Shown: positions 8,048-18,131, numbered from the stretch's first letter. The stretch: 64,000 nt of DNA from an uncultured Muribaculaceae bacterium (GCA_947632485.1 CANRPJ010000010.1:25401-89400), one strand, 5' to 3'. Translations and numbers: made by a program. Notes: generated from the letters alone by a model not told the origin.

Positions 8048-10390
8048 GTGCGAAAAGCTACTATCCTTACACTCTGCCTGATGCTCCTCCCGCTGCTGTG
8101 GGTCGGGTGCAGCACATCGCGCCATGTGCCTGAGGGCTCGTATCTTCTTGATCGCGTAAACATTAAGATCAACGATTCAACCGGCACTCTGAGTGAGAAT
8201 GAGATGATCAATTATGTGCGCCAGCAGCCTAACCATAAGGTGCTTTGGGGAGTGAAACTTCAGCTTGGCATCTATAACATGAGCGGCAAGGACTCCACGA
8301 AATGGTGGAACCGCTGGGTGCGCCGGATGGGTCAGCCTCCGGTGATTCTCGACAGCACTCTCACCGCTCAGGGAGCTCGCCAGCTTCAGATGGCCATGCT
8401 CAACAGAGGCTTCCTTCATGCCGACGTAGATGTAAAGGTATCAAAAAGTCCGGAGAAGAAGAAGGCCGATGTGACCTATACCCTCTCGCCTGGAAAGCCC
8501 TATATAGTCAAGAGCATCAAATATGTGTTTCCCGATGATACGATCCGGGAAATACTAATAGCCGATTCCAACTATTTCGCAGTGCGCCAGGGCGATAATC
8601 TCGACCGCACGCTTCTGGAGAATGAGAGAGAAATCTTCACTACCCGTCTGCGCGATAAGGGATACTATGGCTTTGCAAAGGAATATATTACCTTCATTGC
8701 CGATACGACCGCCGGCAGTCGCGATGTTGACCTTACGGTGGTAGTCAATCCTCCCCGCGCCGCTTCGGTATCTACCCCGATTCAGATCAATTCCCACGAA
8801 CCTTATATGGTGCGCCGGGTAGTGGTGGTGACTGACTATGATCCGGCTGTGATGATTCGCCTTGACAGCATCTCGGCACAGGATACGGTGCGCTACCGCG
8901 ATATGGAGATTCTTTACGGCGCAAACCGATACCTGCGGCCTTCGGTGATTTATGAAAACTGCTTCATTCAGACGGGTAAGCTTTTCGATGCGCGGGAGGT
9001 AGATCGCACGTATGAGGCGTTCGGTCGTCTGTCGATATTGAAATTCATCAATGTCCGCTTCCGCCCGGTGGTGAATGTAGATGGCCGCGACTGGCTCGAT
9101 GCCTATATTCTTCTGACCCCCGGCAAGAGCCAGACAGTGGCATTCGAGCTTGAAGGCACCAATTCCGAAGGCGATCTCGGGGCGGCGGCCTCAGTAGCAT
9201 ATACTCACCGCAATCTTGGAAAGGGGTCAGAGACATTTTCGGCAAAATTCCGCGGCGCTTATGAGTCGCTTAGCGGAAATCTCGACGGGTTTATCCATAA
9301 CCGGTATATGGAATATTCGCTCGAGACCTCCATCAGCTATCCGAAATTCATGTTCCCGTTTATCAACGAAAATTTCAAGAGGCGCATCAGGGCATCTACC
9401 GAGTTTAATCTTTCGCTCAATTATCAGGAGCGGCCTGAATATACGCGTGTAGTGGCGGCTGCCGGCTGGGCCTACCGATGGACCGAGCGCAGCAACCGCA
9501 ACAGGCATATTTTCACGCCTATCGACATCAACTACGTCTACCTGCCGGAAAGCACCAACGATTTCATAAACCAGATTGCCCCCGATAATCCTCTTCTCCG
9601 CTATAGCTATGAGGATCACTTCATTATGCGTCTTGGCTATACGTTCTACCGCACAAACAAGCGTAGAGAAACGCTCTGGAACCGCACTCCGCAGTCGAAT
9701 ATCTTCACTCTCAGGGTGGCGGGCGAGACGGCCGGCAACGTGCTTTTCGCCATCAACTCTCTATTCACCCGGCGTCCGGATTTCCGGGAGGATCCCTACA
9801 GAGTGTTCGGTATCAGATATTCGCAATATGTTAAGGCTGAGGCAGATTTCGCTCTGCTTCATACCTTCGACCATCGCAATAGCGTAGCGTTTCATTCAGG
9901 TTTCGGAATAGCTTATCCCTACGGCAACTCCACTATTCTTCCCTTTGAGAAGCGATTCTACGGAGGCGGTGCCAACGGAGTGAGAGGCTGGGACGTGCGC
10001 ACCCTTGGTCCCGGCTCCTATGCCGGCCATAACTCGGTGACTGATTTTATTAATCAGTGCGGTGATATCAGGCTGGAATTCAATGCGGAATACCGCGCCA
10101 AGCTCTTCTGGCTCCTTGAGTTAGGAGCGTTTATTGATGTGGGGAATATCTGGACTATCCATAACTACGCCACGCAGCCCGGCGGAATGTTTCATTTCAA
10201 CAGCTTCTACAAGCAGCTCGCGGCAGCTTATGGATTAGGTCTGCGTCTTGACTTTACGTATTTCCTGCTCCGGTTGGATCTGGGCATGAAGGCCCACAAT
10301 CCGGCTCAGGGGGCTGAGCCCTGGCCGCTGCTTCACCCCAAGTGGGGTCGCGACTCCAGCATTCATTTCTCGATAGGTTATCCTTTCTAA
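8048..10390 (+). CDS. tamL: TamL-type BamA/TamA family outer-membrane lipoprotein
   Basis: This 780-residue Omp85-family protein inserts or moves outer-membrane proteins. With the GTG start it begins MRKATILTLCLMLLPLLWVGC, a lipoprotein signal peptide with the modified Cys at about residue 20. That matches TamL, the lipoprotein form of TamA in Bacteroidetes. POTRA-like repeats fill the N-terminal half. The C-terminal half is the 16-strand barrel with the loop-6 signature FYGGGANGVRGW and a terminal strand ending in Phe (HFSIGYPF). No tamB lies beside it. A longer upstream reading frame exists, but it overlaps the thioesterase on the other strand and lacks a signal. Confidence 0.85.
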   Translation: MRKATILTLCLMLLPLLWVGCSTSRHVPEGSYLLDRVNIKINDSTGTLSENEMINYVRQQPNHKVLWGVKLQLGIYNMSGKDSTKWWNRWVRRMGQPPVILDSTLTAQGARQLQMAMLNRGFLHADVDVKVSKSPEKKKADVTYTLSPGKPYIVKSIKYVFPDDTIREILIADSNYFAVRQGDNLDRTLLENEREIFTTRLRDKGYYGFAKEYITFIADTTAGSRDVDLTVVVNPPRAASVSTPIQINSHEPYMVRRVVVVTDYDPAVMIRLDSISAQDTVRYRDMEILYGANRYLRPSVIYENCFIQTGKLFDAREVDRTYEAFGRLSILKFINVRFRPVVNVDGRDWLDAYILLTPGKSQTVAFELEGTNSEGDLGAAASVAYTHRNLGKGSETFSAKFRGAYESLSGNLDGFIHNRYMEYSLETSISYPKFMFPFINENFKRRIRASTEFNLSLNYQERPEYTRVVAAAGWAYRWTERSNRNRHIFTPIDINYVYLPESTNDFINQIAPDNPLLRYSYEDHFIMRLGYTFYRTNKRRETLWNRTPQSNIFTLRVAGETAGNVLFAINSLFTRRPDFREDPYRVFGIRYSQYVKAEADFALLHTFDHRNSVAFHSGFGIAYPYGNSTILPFEKRFYGGGANGVRGWDVRTLGPGSYAGHNSVTDFINQCGDIRLEFNAEYRAKLFWLLELGAFIDVGNIWTIHNYATQPGGMFHFNSFYKQLAAAYGLGLRLDFTYFLLRLDLGMKAHNPAQGAEPWPLLHPKWGRDSSIHFSIGYPF

Positions 10391-10400
10391 TTGAACTACA

Positions 10401-11057
10401 ATGAAAAAACTGGCTATCTTCGATCTTGACGGTACGCTTCTCAACACTATAGCCGACCTCGGCGCTGCCTGCAATTATGCTCTCGCCAAGATGGGCTTTG
10501 CCACTCACCCTATCTCCGCCTATAATTTCATGGTAGGCAATGGAGTGAGACGCCTTATTGAGCGCGCGCAGATAGATGCCGATGAGGCTACGGTAGATAA
10601 GCTTCTGGAATATTTCAAGGAATACTACAACGAGCATGACTGCGATGCCACGCGTCCTTATCCCGGAATTCCGGAGCTCCTTAAAGAGCTGACTTCCGAG
10701 GGAGTGGCGCTGGCAGTTGCCTCCAACAAATATCAGCATGCCACTACAGCCATAATCCGTCATTTCTTCCCTGATGTGCCGTTTGTAGCGGTGCTTGGTC
10801 ATGGCGACGGCCGACCCGTGAAACCGGATCCGTCGGTAGTATTTGCCATTCTTAATATTCACCCGACGCCGAAAGCCGATGTGGTGATGATAGGCGACTC
10901 GGCGGTAGATATCGAGACAGCCCGTCGCGCCTGTGTAGAGTCGGTGGGAGTTACCTGGGGATTCCGCCCCGTCTCAGAGCTCCGCAATGCCTATGCCGAG
11001 AGGGTGGTGAGCACGCCGGCCCAGATTCTGGAGCTGATTAAGAATCCCGGCTACTGA
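10401..11057 (+). CDS. HAD-family phosphatase, phosphoglycolate phosphatase-like
   Basis: This 218-residue cytoplasmic hydrolase has HAD motif I FDLDGTLLNT (nucleophile Asp), motif II in AVASNK, a motif III Lys (VKPDPS) and motif IV GDSAVDIETA. The cap sequence and length fit Gph/PGP subfamily enzymes that dephosphorylate 2-phosphoglycolate or other small phosphates. It starts 10 bp after tamL and ends 3 bp before the flippase, so it probably lies in the same transcript. Confidence 0.85.
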   Translation: MKKLAIFDLDGTLLNTIADLGAACNYALAKMGFATHPISAYNFMVGNGVRRLIERAQIDADEATVDKLLEYFKEYYNEHDCDATRPYPGIPELLKELTSEGVALAVASNKYQHATTAIIRHFFPDVPFVAVLGHGDGRPVKPDPSVVFAILNIHPTPKADVVMIGDSAVDIETARRACVESVGVTWGFRPVSELRNAYAERVVSTPAQILELIKNPGY

Positions 11058-11060
11058 TTT

Positions 11061-12563
11061 ATGCCCGCAGGCTCCTCGCTTCTGCGCAATAGCCTCCTGC
11101 TTTATGGCCGCATGGTTCTGGTCATGGGTGCGGGGCTGGTGTTAAGCCGGTTGCTGCTTTCGGCAATGGGAGTGACCGGCTACGGAGTCTATTCGCTGCT
11201 TTGGGGCGTAGTGGCTCTTCTCGCATTCTTCGAGAGTGCGATGACTACAGCTTTCCAACGCTTTTTCGGAAATGATTTAGGCGCTTCCGAGGCAGACTCT
11301 CTCAAGGCTGATTTCGGAGCTGCCTCACTCTGCTCATTGCTGGCTTCCGTCGGTTTGCTCGCAATAGGAGCCGTAGTCTCCTACTTCGCTCTTCCCTATC
11401 TCGAGCTTCCGGATAATATCAGGCCAGAGGCGTGGTGGCTGATGCTTCTCTGCCTTGAGGCTATGGCTATAAGATTCACCCGCATTCCGCTTCTGAGCCT
11501 GCTTCTTAGCCGCGAAGAGATGGGGCCGTATGCGGCGGTCTCGGTGAGCGAGGCCGTGCTTAAACTGCTTGTAGCTATCGCGTTGCCTTATGTCCCCGCA
11601 GAGAGTCTTGCAGCTTATTGCATAGCTCTCCCCGCTATCGACGGACTTGTGGCCCTGGCTCTTGCCCTCTACTGCAGGCGTCTGCCGGAGGTGACTATTT
11701 GCTGGCGGGAGGCAAGGAAAAGAATAGCGCCGATGTTCAGGTTTGTAGCTGCTAATGCACTGGCTTCCGGCGCCGATGTCGGGGTAAGGCAGGGGTGTAA
11801 CATCGTGGTTAATCTTTTCTTCGGCGTTGTGCTCAACGCCTCGGTGGCAGTATGTTCGCAGGCGAGAATAGCTGTGACGGCTCTTACGGGAAGCGTGCAG
11901 ACCGCTGTGGCTCCGCGGATTTTCCATCTGCATGGTGCTGGCAGAGGTAGCGAAATCGGTAACATGGTTATAGCGCTTTCCCGTCTTTCATTTCTTCTTA
12001 CCTCGCTTGTTGCCATACCATTAGGCGTTTGCTCCTCTGAGGTGCTTCATATCTGGCTTGGTTCGCCGCCGCCTTGGGCTGAAGAGATGTTTTCGGTGAT
12101 GTGCCTTATCTGCGTGATCGACTCTCTCAGCGGCCCCCTTTGGGTAGCAACTGTGGCTCACGGCAGGCTCTGGGGCTATCAGGCTATGGTTTCTCTGATA
12201 ATGTTGCTCAACGTGCCTGCGGTAGCCCTCGCTTTCCATTTTGGTGCCGACCCGGTAGCTTTATACGTTGTGGAGCTGATTTTGTTACTCTGTGTATTGA
12301 TTGTAAGAGTGCTATTCGCTGTGCGCTATAGGCTTATAGGTGGTTGGCAATACCTCAGCCGGGTAGTGTTGCCGCTTATGGAAGTTGGAGCTGTAGGCTT
12401 CGCTGCCTCTTTCTCCGGCTTCTGTTTTCAGGGCTTCTGGCGGATAGCGGTAGCGGCAATTTCTTCATGGGCAGGTCTACTTTTAGCCTTCAAGTTAATT
12501 TGTATGAGAACTCAGAGTATTGCCTCTCTGTGGCGCGGATCTTTTGAAACCTCAATGTCATGA
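11061..12563 (+). CDS. Polysaccharide flippase-like membrane protein (MOP superfamily)
   Basis: This 500-residue integral membrane protein has about 12-14 hydrophobic segments, for example MVLVMGAGLVLSRLLLSAMG, VVALLAFFESAMTTAF and LSFLLTSLVAIPLGV. Topology and length fit Wzx/MATE-like exporters that flip lipid-linked oligosaccharides across the inner membrane. The next gene, a glycosyltransferase, overlaps its stop by 4 bp (ATGA), which supports a role in surface glycan export. The exact substrate is not visible. Confidence 0.8.
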   Translation: MPAGSSLLRNSLLLYGRMVLVMGAGLVLSRLLLSAMGVTGYGVYSLLWGVVALLAFFESAMTTAFQRFFGNDLGASEADSLKADFGAASLCSLLASVGLLAIGAVVSYFALPYLELPDNIRPEAWWLMLLCLEAMAIRFTRIPLLSLLLSREEMGPYAAVSVSEAVLKLLVAIALPYVPAESLAAYCIALPAIDGLVALALALYCRRLPEVTICWREARKRIAPMFRFVAANALASGADVGVRQGCNIVVNLFFGVVLNASVAVCSQARIAVTALTGSVQTAVAPRIFHLHGAGRGSEIGNMVIALSRLSFLLTSLVAIPLGVCSSEVLHIWLGSPPPWAEEMFSVMCLICVIDSLSGPLWVATVAHGRLWGYQAMVSLIMLLNVPAVALAFHFGADPVALYVVELILLLCVLIVRVLFAVRYRLIGGWQYLSRVVLPLMEVGAVGFAASFSGFCFQGFWRIAVAAISSWAGLLLAFKLICMRTQSIASLWRGSFETSMS

Positions 12564-13618
12564 ATCGCAGGCGGATTCTCATAATTCATCATACCTTAGG
12601 CGGAGGCGGAGCCGAGCGGGCGCTCGTAACGTTTCTTCAGCAGTTTAACCGCCGGTGCTGGCATATTACTCTGCTGCTTCTCGGAGGAGGGGAGCTTCTT
12701 CAGGAGGTGCCGGAAGATGTGGAAGTCAAGGTATTGAGATCGGTGAGGGGAGATGAAAAATTGCCCGTGCTTGCCACCTGGCTACGTGTGATAAACGCAC
12801 GGAAACTACTGAAAGGTCGCGTTTTCGATCTGACCTTAAGTTTCATGGAGGGCCCGTCATCAATGGTGCATAGCCGGATAATGGATATCGCGCCGCGGAC
12901 AGCCTCATGGGTGCACTGCGATCTGGAGGCTAACAGATGGTATAAATGGAGCCGGAAAGTGGAGAAGGCCTACTACGCTTCCGTAGATAGGTGTGCGTCT
13001 GTGTCTGATTCTGTAGCTCAATCCTTGAAGAATCTTTATGGAGTTGATTCGCAGGTTGTTGCTAATCCTATTGACACCGTTTCAATCCGCTCGGAAAGAG
13101 CAAGAGCTTCCAAGGGCGAAGGTTTTCGTGTAGCCTTCGTAGGTCGTCTGGTAGAGGTAAAGCGTCCGGAAGCGTTTCTGCAAGCGCTGGCAATGCTCCG
13201 CGGCAGGGGCATAGACGCGAAAGGAGTGATAGTAGGTGAAGGTAGTTTGGAATCTGAACTCAGGGCAGCGGCAATCAGCTTAGGACTAAGTGATTATATA
13301 GAGTGGTATGGCTTCACCCGAAGTAGATTCTCACTAATGGCAGAATGTCATGCTCTCTGCATCTCGTCGCGCTCGGAGGGCAGATCTCTTGTAGCTGATG
13401 AAGCGGCAGCGCTCGGACTCCCTGTAATCTGCACCCCGGTAGGAGGCGTAGCTGAGCGTCTGGGAGACTGGTGCCTTCCTGTAGGCTTCGACGCAGCATC
13501 GATAGCTGGAGGGCTTGAGAAGGTGGCCCGCGGTGAGTGGACGGCTCCTGACTACGTTTATGAGGCCCCCGGCATCGGCCAAATTGAATCTTTTCTCGAG
13601 AGCCTGTTTGAACAATAA
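12560..13618 (+). CDS. Glycosyltransferase, GT4-like
   Basis: This 352-residue cytoplasmic enzyme has a GT-B fold. The N-terminal domain opens MNRRRILIIHHTLGGGGAERALV, typical of GT4 acceptor-side loops. The C-terminal nucleotide-sugar domain has FVGRLVEVKRPEAFLQAL, VIVGEGSLE and SSRSEGRSLVADEAAALGLP with the E-x7-E region. It is coupled to the flippase by a 4-bp overlap and ends the transcript. Together they probably build and export one surface glycan. Confidence 0.85.
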   Translation: MNRRRILIIHHTLGGGGAERALVTFLQQFNRRCWHITLLLLGGGELLQEVPEDVEVKVLRSVRGDEKLPVLATWLRVINARKLLKGRVFDLTLSFMEGPSSMVHSRIMDIAPRTASWVHCDLEANRWYKWSRKVEKAYYASVDRCASVSDSVAQSLKNLYGVDSQVVANPIDTVSIRSERARASKGEGFRVAFVGRLVEVKRPEAFLQALAMLRGRGIDAKGVIVGEGSLESELRAAAISLGLSDYIEWYGFTRSRFSLMAECHALCISSRSEGRSLVADEAAALGLPVICTPVGGVAERLGDWCLPVGFDAASIAGGLEKVARGEWTAPDYVYEAPGIGQIESFLESLFEQ

Positions 13619-13646
13619 GGGCCGGCTCCCCGAAAGGCGCCGACCC
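13619..13646. terminator. Hairpin between convergent glycosyltransferase and fumarase genes
   Basis: GGGCCGGC (13619-13626) pairs with GCCGACCC (13639-13646) with one G-U pair, right after the glycosyltransferase stop. No T-run follows, so its efficiency as an intrinsic terminator is uncertain. Confidence 0.5.
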
Positions 13647-13669
13647 TATATCTCAGATTCTTAGCTTCT

Positions 13670-15316
13670 TTACTTGCTGCAATCCATCGGACAGCGGGGC
13701 TTGATCTGCTTGAAGAAATCGTTGCCCTTATTGTCTACGAGAATGAAGGCGGGGAAATTCTCCACCTCGATCTTCCAGATCGCTTCCATTCCAAGTTCGG
13801 GATATTCAAGCAGCTCTACATTCTTGATAGAGTCCTTGGCAAGAATAGCGGCCGGACCTCCGATCGAGCCCAGGTAGAAGCCGCCGTGCTTCTTGCAGGC
13901 ATCGGTCACCTGCTGACTGCGGTTGCCCTTGGCTATCATAATCATAGAGCCTCCTGCTGCCTGGAACTGGTCTACATAAGGATCCATACGTCCTGCCGTG
14001 GTGGGGCCGAACGATCCCGAAGGCATGCCTTCCGGCTTCTTGGCCGGGCCGGCATAATAGATCGGGTGCTCCTTCAGATAGTCGGGCATAGGCTCGCCGG
14101 CATCGAGACGCTCCTTGATCTTGGCATGGGCGATATCGCGGCCCACGATGATTGTGCCTTTCAGCGACAGGCGAGTCGATACAGGATATTTGTTGAGCTC
14201 CTCGAGCACCTCCTTCATCGGGCGATTCAGGTCAATCTCAACCACTTCGCCCTCTCCGGCCTGGCGCAGTTCCTTCGGAATCAGCTCGCCCGGGTTCTCG
14301 TCGAGCTTCTCCAGCCAGAGGCCGTCGCGGTTTATCTTTGCCTTCACGTTGCGGTCGGCAGAGCAGCTTACTCCCATACCTACAGGACAGGAAGCGCCGT
14401 GGCGGGGCAGACGAATCACTCTGATATCATGAGCGAAATACTTACCGCCGAATTGAGCGCCAAGACCCAGATTATGAGCAGCTTCAAGAAGCTCTTTCTC
14501 AAGCTCTACATCGCGGAAGGCGCGGCCATATTCATTACCTGTGGTAGGCAGCGCGTCATAATATTTAGCTGAAGCCTTCTTCACGGTAGCCAGATTCATC
14601 TCTGCCGACGTTCCGCCGATCACGAATGCAATGTGATAGGGAGGGCACGCCGCCGTGCCGAGCGTCTTCATCTTCTCGATCAGGAAGGGCACCAGAGTCT
14701 TCTTGTTGAGAATTGCCTTGGTCTCCTGATAGAGATAGGTCTTATTGGCTGAGCCGCCGCCTTTTGCTACGAAGAGGAACTTATATTCATCGCCCTCGGT
14801 AGCGTGGATCTCGATCTGAGCGGGGAGGTTGCAGCCCGTGTTCACCTCGTCATACATGGTGAGGGGAGCGTTCTGCGAATAGCGCAGATTGTTCTCAGTA
14901 TAAGTCTTATACACGCCCAGAGAAATCTTCTCCTCGTCGTCGCAGCCTGTCCATACCTGCTGTCCCTTATAGCCGGCGCAGATGCTCGTGCCCGTATCCT
15001 GGCAGAAGGGAAGCACGCCTTTCGATGCCACATCGGCATTGCGCAGCATCGTGAGCGCTACGAACTTATCGTTGTCCGAAGCCTCAGGATCGCTCAAGAT
15101 CTTAGCTACCATCTCATTATGCTCGCGGCGGAGCATGAAGGAGCAGGCGGTGGTAGCGGCGTTGGCCAGAAGAGTGAGAGCCTCAGGATCAACCACGAGC
15201 ATCTCGTGGCCGTTCCAGTTTTCTACCTTCACGCCTTCCTTGGTCAGCAGTTTATATTCCGTGGTGTCGGGGCCCAGAGGAAAGGGCTCCTGATAGTGAA
15301 ACGGTTTGGTTGCCAT
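13670..15316 (-). CDS. Fumarate hydratase, class I (iron-sulfur)
   Basis: This 548-residue enzyme interconverts fumarate and malate, here probably in the reductive branch that makes succinate. It aligns in layout with FumA/FumB class I fumarases. The N-terminal alpha domain holds the [4Fe-4S] Cys ligands in [19 protein letters not shown] and [10 protein letters not shown]. The beta domain with [14 protein letters not shown] and GGPAAIL follows. Normal full length, with start [20 protein letters not shown] element lies 48 bp upstream (15364-15371). It is monocistronic. Confidence 0.92.
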   Translation of the reverse strand: MATKPFHYQEPFPLGPDTTEYKLLTKEGVKVENWNGHEMLVVDPEALTLLANAATTACSFMLRREHNEMVAKILSDPEASDNDKFVALTMLRNADVASKGVLPFCQDTGTSICAGYKGQQVWTGCDDEEKISLGVYKTYTENNLRYSQNAPLTMYDEVNTGCNLPAQIEIHATEGDEYKFLFVAKGGGSANKTYLYQETKAILNKKTLVPFLIEKMKTLGTAACPPYHIAFVIGGTSAEMNLATVKKASAKYYDALPTTGNEYGRAFRDVELEKELLEAAHNLGLGAQFGGKYFAHDIRVIRLPRHGASCPVGMGVSCSADRNVKAKINRDGLWLEKLDENPGELIPKELRQAGEGEVVEIDLNRPMKEVLEELNKYPVSTRLSLKGTIIVGRDIAHAKIKERLDAGEPMPDYLKEHPIYYAGPAKKPEGMPSGSFGPTTAGRMDPYVDQFQAAGGSMIMIAKGNRSQQVTDACKKHGGFYLGSIGGPAAILAKDSIKNVELLEYPELGMEAIWKIEVENFPAFILVDNKGNDFFKQIKPRCPMDCSK

Positions 15317-15363
15317 ATCGAATCGTTAGGTTAAATATAGTCGGTGTTATCGCCACGAAATTA

Positions 15364-15371
15364 CAAAATTA
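15364..15371 (-). promoter_or_regulatory. -7 element of the fumarase promoter
   Basis: TAATTTTG on the minus strand matches TAnnTTTG, 48 bp before the fumarase start. No clear -33 TTTG is seen. Confidence 0.5.
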
Positions 15372-15434
15372 TTCCCGCCCCCGCAACTCGTATCGCCTCC
15401 ACGCATCTTTTTTTTATGCGGTAATGCGTTTTCC

Positions 15435-16832
15435 TCAGGCGCCCGGAAATATCATGTCGTAAATCAGCCAGAGCGATATCAGCGAAGCGGCTATAAGGCT
15501 GCAGAAAGCCACCTTCTCGCCCCTCGTCATAATCTTGCCCCGGCCCGTTCCGTTGTCGCGGCGTGATTTGAGATAGAAGCCCGTGCCGGCGAGATAAAAC
15601 ACCGAGGTCATCAGCATCTCCTTAAGCCCTCCGGCCCAGGCCATCCACAGGCAGAAACCTGTGGCCACAATAGCTACAATCCTGATTCCCACCGTGTCAG
15701 CCTTCTTGAGGAGGAACAGGCCGGTAAAGAAATAGCAGGGTATTATCATCAGTCCGGAGATCTGCAGGGCAGCGAGATACACGTCGTCTGCCATAACTAC
15801 CATCAGCAAAAAGAGCTCCATTACTATGCTTGAGGCCACCAGGCCATAGGTGGGCATATTGTGCCTGTTTACCCTTTGGAACACTCTTGGCAGTATGCCT
15901 ACCTTCGATGCCTCGAAAGGCACCTGTGCCACCACCAGCGTCCACGCTACCCAGCCGCCGAGAAGCGAGATGATAACCGCCCAAATCACAAACCAATAGG
16001 CCCATTCGCCGCACGTCTCCCGGAGGATATAGGCAATCGAAGGATTCGGTAAGCCGGCAAGTTGCGCGCGGCTCAGCAAACCATAACACAGAAGGGACAC
16101 AGCCAGGTAGAGCGCCAGGGAGATAGCGAAGCCGGCTATTCCAGCCCGGCCTACATCTTTCGGACGCTTTGCCCGTGCTGACATCATCACTGCGCCCTCC
16201 ACTCCGAAGAAGCAGAAAAGAGTTACCATCATCGTCTGCTTTATCTGGCTCATCGTTCCGCCGATTTCAGGAAGGCGCCCCCAGATCCGCGTCTCGAAAA
16301 GGTCCGCCCTGAAAGCTATTACAAAGATCGTAATGATAAATACCAGCATGATGATCTTTATCGCCGCAAGCAGGGAATTGACCGTTTTAGCTGTCTTCAC
16401 ACCCTGAGCTACAATGAAATACATCACCCATATCAATACGGATCCAAACGCCACCGTCTCCCAGCTGTGGCGAAGGAGAGTCGGGAAGATAGCCCCGAAC
16501 GAGTCGTTAAGCATCACAGCGTAAGCCACATTCGAGAAAGCCGTGCAGAGCCAGTAGCCCCAGGCAATATTGAAGCCTGCATAATTGCCAAACTCAGCCT
16601 GCGCATACTGATACAGGCCCGCATTATATTGCGGATAATTATTACTTAGCCATTTGAAAGCTATTACCAGCGGAAGAATACCTGCAGCCGTTATCAGCCA
16701 CGCCAGAAACACGGCGCCGGGAGTGGCTGCAGATGCCATATTTTGAGGAAGATTGTAGATTCCGACGCCAACCATCAGGCCGAACACCAATGCCGTCAAT
16801 CCCCAGAATCCGAGTTTTCCCGTCGTCAGCAT
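15435..16832 (-). CDS. APC-family amino-acid permease/antiporter (arginine/ornithine or polyamine type)
   Basis: This 465-residue inner-membrane transporter has about 12 hydrophobic helices. The N terminus (KLGFWGLTALVFGLMVGVGIYNLPQ) carries the unwound TM1 GVGI motif of the APC superfamily. Similarity to basic amino-acid/polyamine antiporters (ArcD/AdiC group) is suggested by layout and by the NAAYxY-like region, but the substrate is uncertain. TACCTTTG at 16884-16891 on the minus strand is a probable -7 element. There is no partner gene in the unit. Confidence 0.75.
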   Translation of the reverse strand: MLTTGKLGFWGLTALVFGLMVGVGIYNLPQNMASAATPGAVFLAWLITAAGILPLVIAFKWLSNNYPQYNAGLYQYAQAEFGNYAGFNIAWGYWLCTAFSNVAYAVMLNDSFGAIFPTLLRHSWETVAFGSVLIWVMYFIVAQGVKTAKTVNSLLAAIKIIMLVFIITIFVIAFRADLFETRIWGRLPEIGGTMSQIKQTMMVTLFCFFGVEGAVMMSARAKRPKDVGRAGIAGFAISLALYLAVSLLCYGLLSRAQLAGLPNPSIAYILRETCGEWAYWFVIWAVIISLLGGWVAWTLVVAQVPFEASKVGILPRVFQRVNRHNMPTYGLVASSIVMELFLLMVVMADDVYLAALQISGLMIIPCYFFTGLFLLKKADTVGIRIVAIVATGFCLWMAWAGGLKEMLMTSVFYLAGTGFYLKSRRDNGTGRGKIMTRGEKVAFCSLIAASLISLWLIYDMIFPGA

Positions 16833-16883
16833 AATTTTACTTTACCATGTATGATTTTTACCCATCTACTCTTTTTACCACCG

Positions 16884-16891
16884 CAAAGGTA
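16884..16891 (-). promoter_or_regulatory. -7 element of the permease promoter
   Basis: TACCTTTG on the minus strand, 52 bp before the permease start, matches TAnnTTTG. The -33 match is weak. Confidence 0.45.
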
Positions 16892-16957
16892 AAACTATTC
16901 ATTTGTAACAGCGCAATTTTTAAGCATAAAACGCCATCATCAGCTTCTTTCGCGAAA

Positions 16958-17060
16958 TGATAATCCCGCCAAATCCCCACTTTCCCCCAAAAAATCCTGA
17001 TAAATCTCGATGATTCCCGTTTATTCCCGATAAATCCCGCTTATTCCCGATAAATCAAGC
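16958..17060. repeat. Degenerate tandem repeat rich in TTCCCGATAAATC
   Basis: Two adjacent 20-bp units (17021-17040 and 17041-17060) share TTATTCCCGATAAATC. More diverged units extend back to about 16958. They lie in a 550-bp gene-free stretch (16833-17386) between the permease promoter and the toxin-antitoxin promoter. I see no other gene in that stretch. Confidence 0.55.
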
Positions 17061-17323
17061 TCAGATTCAATCAGTTTATTAGCGGAAGTCATCACGACTT
17101 CAAGGTGAAGATGGTGGTTGTCAGTCAAATTTTCAGGAGTCGAAAGCTCACTCTAAAACTATAATCTGAACGAAACCGAAACCTTCTGTCTTAATTCAAT
17201 TTAAAATTACAGATTTAAATTTATTAATCACCCTATCCTGAGGGATAAAAATGGTTGGTAGGGTCAAGTTTTCATTGATACCATTACAATCATAATAGAT
17301 CAATTCAAAATAATACTCTTTTG

Positions 17324-17357
17324 TTTACTCAAAAGTAAAACATTTTTTGTAACTTTG
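17324..17357 (+). promoter_or_regulatory. Toxin-antitoxin promoter with inverted-repeat operator
   Basis: TAACTTTG (17350-17357) is a good -7 element 30 bp before the toxin start. An inverted repeat TTTACT (17324-17329) with AGTAAA (17334-17339) covers the -33 region, where the XRE antitoxin would be expected to bind and autoregulate. The operator role is inferred. Confidence 0.5.
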
Positions 17358-17386
17358 CAATTGTAACAGTATAAAACATCTTGATT

Positions 17387-17857
17387 ATGAGCGAAGCGGA
17401 ACTTATACGACTAAACCATGATAGGAAATGTACCCTGTATACTATTCAGTTTTTGACTGAAGATGAGGCTGAATACGAGCGTTTCTACAACCGTTTCAAA
17501 AATGATGCAGTCTTTAATGAAGACTTGATGCGCATAACTGATCTGATTGATCGAATCGCCAATTTCGGTGCATTTGAAAGATTGTTCCGTCCGGAAGGAA
17601 AAATGTCCGACAGAGTTGTCGCACTTCCGATTATAAAATCGAAGCTTCGCCTCTATTGTCTTCGCTTATCCGATAGCATCTTAATACTTGGTAATGGCGG
17701 TGTTAAAAACACTCGCACATATGATGAAAATGATGAATTGCGTGGATGTGTCGTAACTCTGCAAAATTTTGACAAGCTTATAAAGCAAGGTGAACGAGAC
17801 GGAACTATCACGATTACCGAGAACACAATAGAAACCGATAAGACCTTTGATATATGA
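17387..17857 (+). CDS. RelE/HigB-like toxin of a type II toxin-antitoxin pair
   Basis: This 156-residue cytoplasmic protein is probably an mRNA-interferase-type toxin. The fold clue is the middle region with LPIIKSKLRLYCLRLSDSIL, then GNGGVKNTRTYDENDEL, the basic strand and charged turn typical of RelE/HigB toxins in Bacteroidales, with extra N- and C-terminal segments. I use the ATG at 17387 rather than the TTG six bases upstream. It overlaps the next gene by 4 bp (ATGA). Toxin-first order matches HigBA. The family call rests on context plus motif, so it is moderate. Confidence 0.65.
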   Translation: MSEAELIRLNHDRKCTLYTIQFLTEDEAEYERFYNRFKNDAVFNEDLMRITDLIDRIANFGAFERLFRPEGKMSDRVVALPIIKSKLRLYCLRLSDSILILGNGGVKNTRTYDENDELRGCVVTLQNFDKLIKQGERDGTITITENTIETDKTFDI

Positions 17858-18120
17858 AAACAGCATACGACAAATACGATGCCATAGTGCGGGCTATACC
17901 TCCCCATATTAAGGCAGAGGGAGATTTGGAATTTGCAATATCCACGCGTATATATGACCTTATGACCCAAAAAGGTCTCTCTAAGGCTGAGTTTGCAAGA
18001 GCTGTCGGTAAGCGTCCATGTGAGATAACAAAATGGCTAAGTGGTCAGCATAATTTTACCCTTGCTACCCTCGCCATGCTGTCCACATTCTTCGGCAAGC
18101 CCATTATCACGGTTGGATAA
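17854..18120 (+). CDS. XRE-family antitoxin (HigA-like)
   Basis: This 88-residue helix-turn-helix protein has its HTH at about residues 38-70 (LSKAEFARAVGKRPCEITKWLSGQHNF), typical of Cro/C1 XRE proteins. It overlaps the toxin stop by 4 bp and is expected to neutralise the toxin and repress the shared promoter at 17324-17357. Short, with no C-terminal extension. Pairing and size fit HigA antitoxins. Confidence 0.8.
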   Translation: MKTAYDKYDAIVRAIPPHIKAEGDLEFAISTRIYDLMTQKGLSKAEFARAVGKRPCEITKWLSGQHNFTLATLAMLSTFFGKPIITVG

Positions 18121-18131
18121 TGAACTGAAAA

